A DNA stretch of 64,000 nt from Dioscorea cayenensis subsp. rotundata (GCF_009730915.1 NC_052475.1:29883016-29947015), one strand, 5' to 3'. Positions 1 to 14,600 are shown, counted from the stretch's first letter. The notes: generated from the sequence alone by a model not told the origin. Translations and numbers: made by a program.

Positions 1-1
1 G

Positions 2-2224
2 CTTGAGGGAGGAGAACCAAGTAGTTTTGTCGAGCAAGTTCGGTCATTTGGCTTGAAAAAGTGTTTGTTAAGTGATGCCATTGATGTTATCAGTTGGAAT
101 AAGAAAATGTCAGGGAATTCGAAGGCCGGTGAGCTTATGGCTGTCATTGATTGTTTTGTGAGCATGAGAAGGTTAGATGTGGGGTACGACAATGTTACAT
201 TTGTTATTGCTATCAGTGCAGTTGCAAGATTTGAGGGTGTTGATGTTGGAAGGCAGATACATGGATTGGTTTTGAAACATGGATTTTGCAAAGACGTTTC
301 GGTGTCAAACAGTCTTATTAATATGTATGCAAAGATGGGTATTTGGGATAGTGCAAAGAAGGTTTTTGAGGCGATGGAAGAGTTGGATCTTATTTCATGG
401 AACTCAATGATATCCAGTAGTGTGCAGAATGGTTTCACGGATGAATCTGTTGTCTTTTTCTTGGACATGTTAAGGCATAGTGTTGTACCAGATCAGTTTA
501 CAATGGCAAGCATCCTTCAGGCCTGCTCAGTGACTTCAAGAGAAGCAACTTTGCATGAAATGCTTCATTGTTATGCTTTGAAGACGGACTTAGTAAAGGA
601 TGATTTTGTCCTGGCAGCATTGATCGATGTGTATTCAAAGAAGGGGAGCATGAAAGAAGCTGAGTTGCTTCTCAGAGAAATGGATTGGTTTGACATAGTT
701 TCCTTTAATGCACTAATTGCTGGATATGTATCAAATAATGACGACATTGAGGCATTAGAACTCTTTTCATCGATGCAGAGAAATGGTGAAAAGGCTAATA
801 ATTTCACTTTAGCTACAATTTTTAAGGCTTGCAGTGACTTGGTTGCCTTTGAAGAAGGTAGACAGATTCATGCTCATTCTGTGAAGCTTGGTTTGGATTC
901 AGATTTGTGCGTTAGCAGTGGGATGTTAGACACGTATATCAAGTGTGGAAACATTGATGACGCATCAGCTGTGTTCAGTGAAATCCGTGAACCTGATGAT
1001 GTTGCATGGACAACGATGATCTCTGGATTTGTGGAGAATGGACAAGAGGACTGTGCTCTCAATCTATTCCATCAGATGAGGCGCTCAGGACCACCAGCCG
1101 ATGAGTTTATTCTGGCATCACTTGCCAAAGCTTGTTCCTGCCTCGCTGCATTGGAGCAAGGCAGGCAAATTCACGCAAATGCTATCAAGTTGGATCATGC
1201 ATTAGATACTTTTGTTGGAACCTCAATGATGGACATGTATGCTAAATGCGGGAACATCGATGATTCTTACCAGCTATTCAAAAGCATGAGTGTTAAAAGT
1301 ATCGCATCTTGGAATGTCATGGTGTTGGGTTTTGCACAACATGGCAATGGCAAACAAGCTTTAGATCTTTTCAGACAGATGATAGTTCATGGTGTTAGGC
1401 CAGATAAAATCACTTTTATCGCCGTTCTATCTGCTTGTAGCCATTCAGGATTAGTCTCTGAAGCTTATAAATATTTCAATTCAATGCAGACAGATTATGG
1501 CATCAAACCAGAGATAGAACACTACTCATGCTTGGTTGATGCTTTGGGCCGTGTTGGTCTTGTCAGTGAGGCAGAAAAGGTTATTGAAACGATGCCTTTC
1601 AATGCTTCCGCATCGATGTATAGAGCATTGCTTGGAGCTTGTAGGATTCAGGGAAACATGGATATTGGAAAGAAGGTAGCAACTAAGATACTTGAGTTGG
1701 AGCCATTTGATCCATCTGCATTTGTTCTTCTGTCTAATATATATGCAGCTGCAAATCAATGGGATAAAGTAAAAGACGCTCGGAAAAGGATGAAAGGCAG
1801 TAATGTGATGAAAGATCCTGGCTATAGCTGGATAGAATTGAAAAACAAAATGCATTTGTTTACTGTTGATGATAAATCTCACCCTGAAACTGCTGCCATT
1901 TACAATGAACTTGAAGATTTGATTAGAAGGATCAAAGATGAAGGCTATGTCCCAGATACTGAATTTGTATTGTTAGATGTTGAGGAAGAGGAGAAGGAGA
2001 AGGCACTCAATTTTCACAGTGAAAAGCTTGCAATTGCTTATGGTCTTATAAGTACTCCTTCGCCGCAGAGAATTCGGGTAATTAAAAACCTGCGAGTCTG
2101 CGGGGATTGCCATAATGCAATCAAGTTCATATCTAAGGTTACTGCAAGGGAAATTGTGTTAAGAGATGCAAATCGCTTTCATTGTTTTAAAGATGGTGTG
2201 TGTTCTTGTGGCGATTTTTGGTGA
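2..2224 (+). CDS. PPR-DYW pentatricopeptide repeat protein, 5'-truncated by window edge
   Basis: Organelle RNA-binding protein of the PLS/DYW class. Members usually direct C-to-U editing of mitochondrial or plastid transcripts. The reading frame is open from base 2 with no stop, so the true start lies to the left; a TTG at 53 is not a real start. About 740 residues are visible, all in one exon as usual for this family. Many PPR motifs appear (for example SNSLINMYAKMG, VAWTTMISGFVENG, ASWNVMVLGFAQHG), then E motifs after SHSGLVSEAYKYF, then a DYW deaminase domain with HSEK about 69 residues from the end and the CGDCH zinc signature. The terminal triplet is DFW instead of DYW, and the usual RFHHF is RFHCF. 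From memory it resembles Arabidopsis At4g33170 along its whole length. The target transcript is unknown. It converges on the SOS1 gene. Confidence 0.93.
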   Translation, partial: LEGGEPSSFVEQVRSFGLKKCLLSDAIDVISWNKKMSGNSKAGELMAVIDCFVSMRRLDVGYDNVTFVIAISAVARFEGVDVGRQIHGLVLKHGFCKDVSVSNSLINMYAKMGIWDSAKKVFEAMEELDLISWNSMISSSVQNGFTDESVVFFLDMLRHSVVPDQFTMASILQACSVTSREATLHEMLHCYALKTDLVKDDFVLAALIDVYSKKGSMKEAELLLREMDWFDIVSFNALIAGYVSNNDDIEALELFSSMQRNGEKANNFTLATIFKACSDLVAFEEGRQIHAHSVKLGLDSDLCVSSGMLDTYIKCGNIDDASAVFSEIREPDDVAWTTMISGFVENGQEDCALNLFHQMRRSGPPADEFILASLAKACSCLAALEQGRQIHANAIKLDHALDTFVGTSMMDMYAKCGNIDDSYQLFKSMSVKSIASWNVMVLGFAQHGNGKQALDLFRQMIVHGVRPDKITFIAVLSACSHSGLVSEAYKYFNSMQTDYGIKPEIEHYSCLVDALGRVGLVSEAEKVIETMPFNASASMYRALLGACRIQGNMDIGKKVATKILELEPFDPSAFVLLSNIYAAANQWDKVKDARKRMKGSNVMKDPGYSWIELKNKMHLFTVDDKSHPETAAIYNELEDLIRRIKDEGYVPDTEFVLLDVEEEEKEKALNFHSEKLAIAYGLISTPSPQRIRVIKNLRVCGDCHNAIKFISKVTAREIVLRDANRFHCFKDGVCSCGDFW

Positions 2225-2691
2225 TGCTAACAGTTCTTTTTTTTTGTTCAAGTGTAGTCTTTATGACAAAATGTAACAGTGAATCTGAGATGTAGTTCTC
2301 ATGCAAAAAAAAAAATCCCATTGGAATTGGTCCAGAAATACAACAGCAACATTATTTATCATTCTCACGAGAGAAGAAATAAAGGTACAATTACATACAA
2401 CGTTTGTTGCTTTTCATGTGCCAGGCAGGGCTTGTTATTCACAACATACATTCCATTCAACAACTTCAAATCATCGTTACAAAAATCAAAATTATAACAT
2501 GATTATATATTGAAGCTGAGTTTGAGCCAATAAGCCTCGCACCTGCTGCTGTTCCGGAATCTTTCGTATACTTCTGCTCTTGCAAAGCTTTGTTTCTTTG
2601 TTTACAAATTCAATACATAAATCTGACGGGTGTAAGCAAATAAAACACCAATCGCTGAATTATTAGGCACGCACAACAGAGAAATTGATTG
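2225..2691. other. Intergenic gap between convergent PPR and SOS1 genes
   Basis: The gap is 467 bp and presumably holds both 3' UTRs. I see no further coding signal. Short open frames here lack any recognisable protein character. Confidence 0.6.
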
Positions 2692-5600
2692 TCATGAACC
2701 TTCGTTCGGAGGGAACAAGCTTTCGGAAGTTTGACAAAATGAAAGAGTACTGGGTGAATCAATTCTGACGATAATTTCTTCACCTCCAGATTCATCACTG
2801 GATTCATCCTGGACAACCTTCTTTTTCCGCTTTCTAACTGGCAACGGAGGGAGTGGAGCCAATCTGGAATAATCTCTTGAGCCTATCCTTACATTCAGAC
2901 TGCCTCCTTCGGATTGAACAGATAAAAGAGGCTGTGCGTTTGACGGTCTTGAAGGAACTCTCGGGTATGAATAGCTGTGAGAAGGTTGGCCTTGAGAGTT
3001 CCTACGGAAGTTCTTATTGCGCCTAAGGATGTCATTCACCTGCGGTTCAAATTTCAAAATAATCAATATGTTAGATGGAAATTTCTCAGAAATCTTGGCT
3101 AACAATTTTATAGATTGGAGCAGACCATGCTTCCATAGATACTCAGTTCCATGGCTTTAGCTGACAGACTATTTGATTTCTTATCATTTTCATTAGGACT
3201 TTGAAGATGGCTCCGAGCTTTATAGAAACTCTCCGGCCAGCTTAATAGACCAGCACGCTCTCTACTATGGGTTCGTGAAGGTTCCATCGACTGGGAGACC
3301 AATGAAGATCTCCTTTGAAGAGCACCTTCAGCCTCAGTTGATCCAATATTGAAGAAGATGACACGGGCTCTTGTTTCGACCTGATACCAGGAACCCTGAT
3401 GACAGAAGCTTGAATTGTTGGCACCTGTATCAACTAAAGCAATGTTACCAGGGATGACAAAACCAAGATTAAGGGACATTCTTGATACAAGTTATTCAAG
3501 CAACTAATATTCCCATTTTTTATACAAGTTAGTAAATATAGATTTGGATACATAAATCCCGGTCTCTCACCCTATCAATTTAAGCTATTGGGTTGAATTG
3601 TCCCAATCCCAGGTAATATGTGTTTGGTTAACATCTAAAATAGTATCATAGATTGGTTAATTACTCAGTTTGTGACAATTGGCTAAAAAAGATTAGAATG
3701 TATGAAGAGACATTGAAGTAAATCATAATATTCTCACATCAGCTAAGTTCATGAACATGGACATGAATAATTGAATAAATAAGTCTAATATGTTTTTGGC
3801 TTGGATCTACCACAAGAATTGTCTTTAATGAATGAAACTTGCTTAGAACACTAAGTTTTCTTACTTTATTGTTCTATCGGACTACATTTCTGGTAAAAAT
3901 GCCTTTCATTGACAATAGAACAAATGGAGCTAGAATGAGACTTCACAAGATAAGGCACAAACTTATTCTTCATGCAGAATATAATCTATGATTATATGCC
4001 GTGGCAAGTCATTTTACAAGCTTGCATATAACAAATGGACGATAAAAGCATCATTGTTTAATTTTGCTCATATGGTTATGACGTTAGAAGCAAGCTGCGT
4101 AATGGTTTAAATAAAATTGAGTCAATTTAAGAACCTGACGAATCCAGAGAGGAAGAACTTAGATCCGTGAAGGATAGAAACAATGCTGCCGGAGATGCAA
4201 TCAATTCCTGTTTTGATCCTTTGGGCCTTAAAAATCCCTCTAACAAGAAGCCAACAAAATTTGGTTTTATTTCTATAGCCTCTCCACTAATGTAATTCTT
4301 CATTGTTGATCTTTCGGCAACAAGACTTCTCAATTCTGGCATTCCCATTTTTTCGAATATTTGGGGGAACAAGATTTTAGATATGGCAATGGCACTTTCC
4401 TGTCCAGTAAGAATGTGAACTGTGTCAGAATAAAAATTATGCCAATTATTTTAGGGCATCATAAGCAGAAAAAAAAAGAGAGAAAGAAAAAACATCTAAC
4501 AGAGTTATCTTCCGGTATGTAAACTCAGTTGCAACAAAACATCAAATATTCTCTGCCAGTTGGGTCATGGACCAACTTGCCATACAATAGGAAGGCATCA
4601 GTCAGAAATTTCCCTTACCTCACACCAATACTTTTCCATTCATATATAAATTAATCCATCAAGAAAGACATTGGCTCTCACCTTCATACTTGAATGAAGA
4701 TTTCAGACAGTCCATACGTTCACATGAATGTGAAGACTTATGTGTATTTTTCTGATAAGAACACAAAAGATACATTTTGTATGCATGTGTAATTTTCTTG
4801 TAGGAATGCACAATATGCATAGTCTATCTAAGACTTGTGTGTGCCTAATGCCTAATTGATAGCAAACATCTGGGAAGTACAGTAACTATAAAACACATCG
4901 CACAACAAGATCAGATGATAAACAAACTAAATGCTATACACACAGCACACCAGATCCTTTCTTGCAAGGTTAGCAGAGCAATTAACTTGAAAACACCAGC
5001 CTTTGACATCCCTTTTGGTGCATAGCAAAGTTAAGTTTAACAGCCACAGGATTTTAGTAAGTTTAGTTTTTTTATTCCTACCATAAGCAGACAAAAGAAA
5101 ATAGTAGATGATGAAGATATGTCCAAACAATAACAATAATAATACCTGCCAAAGAAAGTCTTCAATTGCAGGATCTGATTTAAAAAGTGATAGTATCTTC
5201 TCGGTGTCAATAAAGAAACAGTGTACCACAGAATCTGTGATCATGTCACAGATATACGGTTTTCCAATTAACACTTCGTGCAGACCTAGTGTACTTCCAT
5301 GGGTAAATGTTGGATGCAGTGCATGCTTGTTTTTAAGAACTTTGCTTTCCCACTGTATAAGAATAAGAAATAGCTTTAAAAATGAGTGCAAATAAAAAAT
5401 TAAGTAGGCTTTGCACAAAACACTTTCTAAGATTTTACATACAGCACTAACCTTAACCACTCCAAGAGAAATAAGCCATATCCCATTTGGCTTTGACCCC
5501 TCCTTGTAAAGTGCTACACCACGGAATTTCATTGTTTCTTTTGTACAATTTTCAAGAGGTGCACGAACAGAAGAAGGTAGTGCCCCCAGCATGGGATGGG

Positions 5601-8600
5601 CACTCATTAAGTCACCTATCCTTGGCATTTTGACTAAAGGTGGATTTCTTAAAAGCTTCTTTAAATCAGTCTGACAAGATAATACAAGAAGGTAATTCTC
5701 CCAAAGCCAGAAGTACGTCAAATGACTGACAGAAACGGGAAATCAGTAAAGAAACATATATAGCATAGTAACAAATCCCATTACCTGTACAGCATCGTCA
5801 AGATGAACCACCTCCTTTTCCTCTAGCAGTCCAACACTCTGGAGATTTTGCACATAGTCACTCAGATGCTTTAATATTGAGTATGCTACTTGTCTTGTCT
5901 TCACAACACGAAGGACCTAAATGCATGTTCAAGAAGGATTATTAATAAAAGCACGTCACCATCCATAACCATAGCATTATCCACTTTCTTTAGCAAACCA
6001 CCACTCCTGGCCATGATCAATAGCTCATCCTGTAAGCCATTACGCGCGCCATTTTTGAATAAAGACATTAGATAGTGACAAGCAAGAAATGGGCTATGGG
6101 TAGTTTCCATGAAAAATTTTATGTGTAATCATAATCACAATGACCAAAATTCCAAAGAATAGAACTATAAATAATTGGTCGATACACCAGTTACTAACCA
6201 CAACAGCAATCAAGAAAAAAAGAAAAAGAAAGGCCTATTTATATAATATTATTGCTTAAGCATTTCATATATGATAGCAAATAAATTCTTAGTGGTGATC
6301 AAAGCAGCTAAAATATGTCACCTCAGGAAATGAAGAACGGACATCTTCCAAAAACCTCCTGGCTTCCTCCCCTTCTTCAGTGCTTTCATTGATGACAAAA
6401 GAAGCAATCTCACTATCACCTAGGGAAAAGGAAGAGGGTAGCTTTTAGTATTAAATTATCTATAGCATCATATCCTCAGTAAATTCTGTCTTTTCTAGGG
6501 TAAGTTCATATATGTTTTCTTTATAAAGAAAATTCATTGACAGAAATATGTGAAAATGCATGTTGGACATGAATTACAGGTTCAGGTGCTGCCATAATGT
6601 TCAAAAAATAGTCCAACGCAACCATCTCAGTTCTTATCCCTTGGATTGGGCTTTCACCAATGAAACTTAATTGAAAAAAATGAAGAAACTGAAAATTGGC
6701 ATTTCTTGTAATAAAAAGTAGATGGTTTGCTTGAGACATTGGTTCAGATAATATTCTCATAAAACTCTCCAAATGATACGGATGCAAAATTTTATCTGAA
6801 GAACTTCTTTCCAAAATGTGGTAAATTACTTTGAGTGGGTCTGTGGACTAACTGAAATTCTAATGCAGGGAGTGTAAAATGGTATGAAGTCGTTATATAG
6901 TAGACATGAGAAGACAGCACAAAAGTAGCCAGTAAACATTCCCAGATGCTTAGGATACCTACCAATAAATTCATGAAGTTGCCTCCTTGCAATTCTATGA
7001 GCACGAAGAAATGCAGCGCAGATATAGCATGCTGACTCCAACCTTTGCACGGTAAAATAGGTAACCAGCCTTTGAGGGATTCTGCTTATATGAAGATATT
7101 TATAGTAACTTGGTAAATGCACACTGCGTTTTAAACCCCTCCAATCACATAAAGCCTCATTAGAGACCAAATCCATTGCCTCATCAACAGATTGCATCAA
7201 AAGATTTGCAGCCGTCTGGTTTATCCTACCCTCTTCAAGCATTCCCCAGTAAGCTGATTGCACGCCTGCCACAAGATAGTTTTTTATCTTAACAAATTAA
7301 ATACAAATCAATACATAAAAGAGCATAGTGTAAACATATCATTCCTTTACCGGCCATGAGACAGTTCAGAATAAAAAATAAATAAATAAATAAATAAAAC
7401 CTTCATTGAAATCATCAAAATCTTTTGAGCTATTCATTCAGATAGGAGGTATAACATTAATCATGAACATATATAATTTTTCTTAATTTTCTGAAACAAA
7501 GGTTCTATCTTGTTGGTCAAGAAGTTAAGAATTTTCACAAACTTCAAACTACATGTCAATAATTACTATGGAAATAAGCTCCTGCGTAATTTGTTTTTAT
7601 TTTGCATCCAAACAGACCCTAAGTCATTAATTCTATCTAGACAGAAAGTAGACCGCTTCAAAAGGAATTCAAAATGTTTAGCATGGAACCGTTCATATAG
7701 CCTTCTCTCTTCAAACAGCCCAAAACTAAGAGAATTGCCAGCCATGGAAAACACCAGTATAATATAATTAAACTTGATTTCATAGATGATCATCTCACAA
7801 CAGTCAAGTGTAAATAATGTACTCTGATCAGGCTTCCTGTTTCAAGGACACTAACTAACACACAGTTGTGATGGGTATCTTTGAAGATTGAACTACCTCC
7901 TAGAGCAGAGAGTTAATGTTTGACTGCAAAGAGGCATTGATGGCCAAGGACTAAAGATAGCAAGGCACTAAAAATAAGACAGTGAAATAAACCTTATTGG
8001 AAGAACCATATTTAACAAAGCAAGCAATTAAGAACATGACTGATAGCTAGGTAATCACATTTTAGCATGTATATCTTAAGTGTTATAAATACAGAAAATG
8101 TTGAAAAGAATATCATTTTTCTTGGTGAATAGACATCATAAAAAGAAGGATTTACCAATATAAAGATAAGGAAACCATGTATTGTTAAAGTAGCTAATAG
8201 TCTCACGTCGATCAATTTGGAAATATGAATTTGAAAATATAAGCCTAGGTTTCTGATCCTATTAGCTTGAGCTTTTGGGTTGAATTGGGCCTAGATAATA
8301 TGTTTGGTTTGTAACTAACGTAAATGACTTCAACGGTGCAAAAACAAGTTTGCACTCTACATGTATAACCCAACCTAAAAGAAATGGCACTTTTCCGTTC
8401 AGAATCTCCGGATAGCTTACCATTTAAAAGCCGTATACGTATGTCTTTCAAATTCATGTTTTGTAGATGATTCTCACTTTCAGAAACATTATGAGGATGT
8501 GTCCGTTGCCCATCCAAGTCATTCAAGCAAGTGATATGTCTTTGCACAGTGGGCCAATCAGCAGGTCCAAGTTCTTCGTCATCACCAAGACCACCAAATG

Positions 8601-11600
8601 CTTCCAATGCTTTGTTTAACATCTCATGCTTGGTATAATTTAGAATGCGAATCTACAATTAAATGCAGTTAGGTAACATCAACTTTGATAAATAAAGAAC
8701 TAGCAAATGTAACCTGAGATTTTAGAACCCAACCAAAATATTGGTTACAAGTGATCAAATACAACATTCACATTTAAGCGTCTCATTGTGTGTGTCATGT
8801 TACACCTATTAGATTGTTCATTTTGCATAGCCATTCAGTCTCTTACCCATTATCTCCTTGTCTTAGAGACCGTTTTGCCTCCATTTAATCTCTTTTCAGA
8901 TATACCAAGCTGATTTAATGCCCCCACTAATCTTCTGAAACATAATCATTTATTTCTATATCCAGCCATTGTTTTCATGTTTACAATTTATCAATTGCCT
9001 AGCATTTATTACTCTATCTCAGACATTTAGCCGATACACCTAACTGAAACACAAGCATATATTTTCAACATTTAAGCATCATTCTAGAACATGACTTTCA
9101 TCAGTCGAGCAATTTACTAAATATAGAATAATTAAAATTCCCATCCAGCTTCCTCATGAAGCAAATGGATATAAAAATATTAGATATTATGTTTGTGATG
9201 CTAAATGCTAACATTCAAACCAAAAATTCAATCATTACAAATTCCAAACATACAACAGTTATTGCCATTCCCAACTAAGAATATTAATGTTTTAAAAGGC
9301 AAAAAGGACTGTCAGAAGAAGGCATATAGCATAATAGACATCTTGCCTTGATTTGACTTCCAATTGAAAATTGACACTTTCTTTTCCCAAATATACATTC
9401 TGAACAGGTAATGCAAGGTGGTAACTTGGTATTCGATCAAAACAATGAGATGACATAAGTTTTAATTTTAAACCTTCTATTCATCCATAAAGGAAGAATA
9501 CAAACAAGATTTTGTCTGACCTTTGTTGCTGAGAGTTTGTCCATGTCAAACAGATGTATGAAGAACTGTGCAGTCGAACCATTAACAATGAGTGTCAAGA
9601 ATACAATCCCACCCGTAAAGAAAACAAACTGTTAGTCATGCAAACATTTTGTTAGTGACATAGATAACCAAAACTAAAGTTTCAACTTGGACAATTACAC
9701 TAATAAAACATACCAAAATTCCTACTTCTCGACTGAGATAAGCTTGGTTGAAGCTGTTACTAGAACTCTGTGAAACATAACAGCAGCAAGTCATGAATGT
9801 AAAAAAAAGTCAAAAGAGAATGAACAGCAAGATAAGCTTAACCTACGGCAAATTGTCCTATAAATTGGAAAGAAAATGTCTCGTTAAGAATGTCAGGTTT
9901 CACACTAATGTGTTAGGATTATACCGTTTCTAAAAAAGATTTACCATATCTGTCCATTGAGTGCCTTAGGATTTAAAATGGAATTGCACTTGGAATTGCT
10001 AAATCACCTCCTTCCACAAATTTAAATTTGTAATCATTTGGGTCATCCCAAATGCCAAGGATTAATTTAAATCATATATTTCTTCTTTCCACTAAAGCCA
10101 GACATGGAGCTAGCTCACTCCCTTTAAAACAACTGTCAAACTCCTATTAAAATTCTCCTCAATTCAAAACCCATCAAAGGATTTAATTTTTGGTAATCCC
10201 TGTCAGAAAAATATTTCTTTTCAAAAAAATAATTACTTAATGAAGAGTAAACTATAGAGATATTTTCAACTTATAAAGACAAAAATTTTTGAAACAAGAG
10301 CTAGATGGAATACATAGAAAAATACAAAGAACAATGAGTTTAATCAAACACAAGATGGACTTTTCTTCAATGAAGAAAGAGCATGAGGGTTTATTTAATG
10401 AGGTGAGACTGTGGGTTTTGTTACAATAAGAAAATCTACGGGATTCAGTTAAAATCTTAGGCAAATCTCTCGTTCCCTTAGAAGAAAGCACCTAGCTACT
10501 TAATTAGGATTGGTTGGCATTCACTACTCTTATGTTTTTATTGTTTTATATGACATTTAGGAAACAAATTCTTCAAAATTTTGGTATTACATTATTTATT
10601 AATACCCATTCAGCATAATATATAAATTTTCAATTTAGTAACAGTATAAGCATTTCTGAGGGGGGCAGTGTGTTAAACTAGCCACCTAAATCAATTTAGA
10701 TTTCAGTAGTTCAATCAAACTAAAGGTGTTCAAATGCAGAAACCATCACATCAACAAAATGAAATATTGGATAAGGGGAGATTCCATCAGCTAATCATCT
10801 TCGGGGTTTTCCCCTTTCTGGAACTTTTGAGATAAAAGATTGCCTCCGCTCACCACACACTAAATATAAAAAACAGATGGCATAACCATAGTTGGCAAAA
10901 TGAATAGTGTTACTTAAATTTGAAACCCATACAACAAGATTAATCTTGTTCAAGATTCTTAAATAATCAGAGACTAGGTGCACAGCACAAGCGCGCACAC
11001 ACTCACAACATGCACACAGTCCAAAGCAGTGAAATATGAATAGGTTCTTGACTTGATATACCTGTAAAAATTATGTATGCAATAACAGTGAATGTCTACA
11101 GCACAGGCATTGTAGTGGTGATTGTCTACAGAAAATCTTGGATAAGCTTATCCAACTGCAAAGCAAATCAATTTCCTAAAACAGACAACCTAAATCAATT
11201 TGAAATAGGAAAACTTTCTCTCACCATGGAAATCCATTAAATAAATTATGTGAAGAAACCTTAAATGCTTAAAAATCAGAGAGGAAGAGTGATGGCAAGA
11301 CAAGAAGCAAAGAAAATACTTACTCTAAATGAAAGTGACAGAGCAAGAGCCACAGCCCCTCGCAATCCTGACCAAATAAGTACAATTGCTTCTTTCCAGT
11401 TCAAACCATAGCCAAAATAACACAGAAATGGATATAATAACCCCACGACTATGATCCGAGAAAGTTGAACAAAAACATAGAGCAAAATGAGGTAGCCCCA
11501 GGAAGACCCTGAAAAAAAAATCCACATGGATATAAACCTCAGAATGGATGTTTATCATGACCATTCTCATGAAGATTGTAATCCTGCAATAAGATGAGAC

Positions 11601-14600
11601 TTCCATTCAAACGGTGAACATGCTATTACAATTATCATTTCCTACATGATAGTGCATTAGTGCTAGAGATAATGTGTTGCAACTTTCTGAAAACCACTTG
11701 AAGTTGGAAGTTTGGAATAGAAATGTGAAGAATCTGATATAAAAGCAGCTCAGAATTTCTCAGCAAATGATTTAGATTGTTTACATAGATTTTTATAAAT
11801 AAAAAATATTAAAAAATTACATTTATTTTTTAAAAAATTCAAATTTAAAAAAAAACAAAATAAATAAATAAATAAATCCAAAAAAAACCAATCTCCCGTA
11901 AGAAGATTCACGCAAAACAAAAAAAACAAAGAAAAAAAGCATGGCGGGTGCTCATGATTGGTTTTGTACAGGGAGAGAGGAACTTGTAAAACAAACAAAA
12001 AGGAGAACTAAGAGGAAGGAGAAGAAAAAGGAAGAGAAGAAAAAAAATCTCTGAACAAAAAAGAGGGGAAAAAAGTGGTGAGAAATAGAAAAAGGGTTTA
12101 TTTGTAAAATTGATAGAAAGTGTGAAGAAAAGAAATTATTGAGGTTTGATTGGCAAAATTGATGGAAAATGTCAAAAAAAAACATTGAAGGTTTGTTTGC
12201 AAAATTCATGAAGAATGTCATACAAAAACTGATTGAGGTTATGCTCCCAAAATATGCAGCAAAAGGGGAACATGTTGGATCTGTTTGCAAAATTCATATG
12301 AAAATGTAATAATGTGAAAGATTCGGGTTTATTTACAAGAGTTGTTGAAAAAATGTAAAAAAAAGTGAGATTTGGGTTTATTTGCAAAAATTATGGAAAA
12401 TGTGAGAGCTCAAGGATTTATTTGCAAAATGTAAAAAGAATGCCAAAGGTGATAATTTAAAGGGTCTAGTTGCATAAATAATGAAAAATTGTGAAAAGAG
12501 AAAGATTTAGAGTTTGATATGCAAAAAGTGGCATAATAGGGGCTGAAACGCAAAAAAATAGAGAAGGGTGAAATGGAAAAATTGTGAGAATGAGGGTATT
12601 TTGGTAAATTTGCAGGATCCTACCTTAAAGCTTACTATGAGGTCTTAAGGAGGCATCTATTGTCTTTTGACACTCATACAAGTGGATGGAGAGAAACTTC
12701 TATGAAGACTCTAAAAAGAGTTGGTGAAGACTTTACTATGAGGTCTTTTGACACTCGTAGGTATGAAAATTTAAATAAACTCTTTGAAACCTACTATGAG
12801 GTCTTAACACTCATGGGGGTGGATAGAAGGGATGAAATTTAAGAAAACCTCTTTGAAATCTACCATGAGATCTTGACACTCATAGGGTAGATAGAAAGGA
12901 TGAAATCTATAAAAACTTTTTAAAGCCTACCATGATGTCTTGACATTCATAAGGATCTCTTTGAAGCTTACTATAAGATATCTTGACACTTATAGGAATG
13001 GAAAAAGAGTTGATGAAAATTATTTATGAAAACTCACTTAAAGCTTACTATGAGACTTTTTGACACTCATAGGTGTGGAAAAAAGAGTTAATAAAAACTC
13101 TCTTGAAGCTTAATCACTTGACACTTACAGAGTGAAAAAAGAGTTGAAACCTTTTCATAAAAACTCTCTTAAAGCTTATGATGAGGTCTCTTAATACTCA
13201 TAAGAGTGAAAACAAAGTTGATCAAAAATTTTTTATGAAAACTCTCTTGAAGCTTGCTATGAGATCTCGCCATTCATATGAGTGAAAAAAAAGGATGAAA
13301 AATTTTTTTTATGAAAACTCTCTTAAAGCTTACTATGAGGACATTTGACACTCATAGAAGTGAAAAAAGAGTTGATGAAAATTTTTTATGAAACTCTCTT
13401 GAAGCTTGCTATGAGATCTCTAGACATTCATAAATGAAAACTCTCTTGAAGCTTACTACGAAGTCTCTTGACACTCAAAAAAGTAAAAAAAAAATTGATG
13501 AAAACTTTTTACAAAATCTCTTGAAGCTTAGTATGAATCCTCTAGACACTCATGGGAGTAAAGAAAAAGAGTTGATGAAAACTTTTTATAAAAACTCTCT
13601 TTCAAGCTTATTGTGAAGTCTTGACACTCACAGAGGTGAATAAGTGCAGTAAAAAATCAGTAAAAGCTCTTTCAAGCCTACTGTGAGATCTTAACACTCA
13701 CAAAGGTGAATAGAAATGATAAAAATCACTAAAAACTTTTTTAAGCATACTATAAGATTTTGACACTCATAGGGGTGAATAAGAGTGATGCAAAAGAAAA
13801 AAAAAATCTATGAAAACCTTTTTGAAGCATACTGTGAGGTTTGACACTCATAGGGATGAATAGGAGCAATAAAAATTTATGAAAATTTGTAAAAATTCCT
13901 TGAAGCCTACAATGAGGTCTTAACACTCATAAGGATGGATAAAGCAATAAAAATTTATAAAACTTCTTCAAACATACTATGAGGTCTCGATACTCATAGG
14001 AGTGGATAGAGTAATGAAAATCTATGAAGGCTCTTTCAAAACTACTATGAAGTTCAATGTTTGACACTCACAGGAGTGTTGAAATTTTGTTTAGGAGCTA
14101 CCTTAAAATCTACTGTGAGATCTAATGGTCTACACTCACATAGGTGTTGAAGCTTTATTTAAATAACCCTCTTCAAACCTGCTGTGAGATCTAATGCTTG
14201 ATACTCACATGGGTGAAAAAAAGCCTTTGAAGAATTCTAAGTCAGTTATGAGATCCAATACTTGACACTCATAGGGGTAACAAGAATCTTTAAAGACTTC
14301 CCTTTAAAACTATTATAGGGCATAATGTTTGACACTCACAGTGGTGGATGAAGATCGACGAAAGCCCGGTAAAAGTCTCCCTAGGCCTACTGAGGCCCAA
14401 TGTTTTGACACTTATAGGGGTGGATAATAATATAAAATACTTAAGCCTTTAAGCACCAAGAACAAAGAAGATCAAATTTGCGACTAATCAACATAAATAC
14501 ATCACAACTTGAGATTCAAGTGATATGCCAAGATGTGCAGTAAAGGAGCTCAAGGAAGGTCAAGATCAACAAGGGAAAGATCGAGATCAACAAGTTTAAG

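Noticed and set aside
4927..5721. A 264-codon open frame through the cyclic-nucleotide domain of SOS1
   Set aside because: It reads through three introns. Splice sites at 5452/5670 and 5146/5352 restore the family sequence, so it is not a separate gene.
12660..13616. Small plus-strand open frames of about 60 codons in the repeat array
   Set aside because: Their sequence is just the tandem repeat translated, with no independent support.
12611..14430. Regularly recurring repeats that could suggest a CRISPR array
   Set aside because: The repeats are degenerate, of variable length, joined without unique spacers, and lie in a plant intron. This is a minisatellite.
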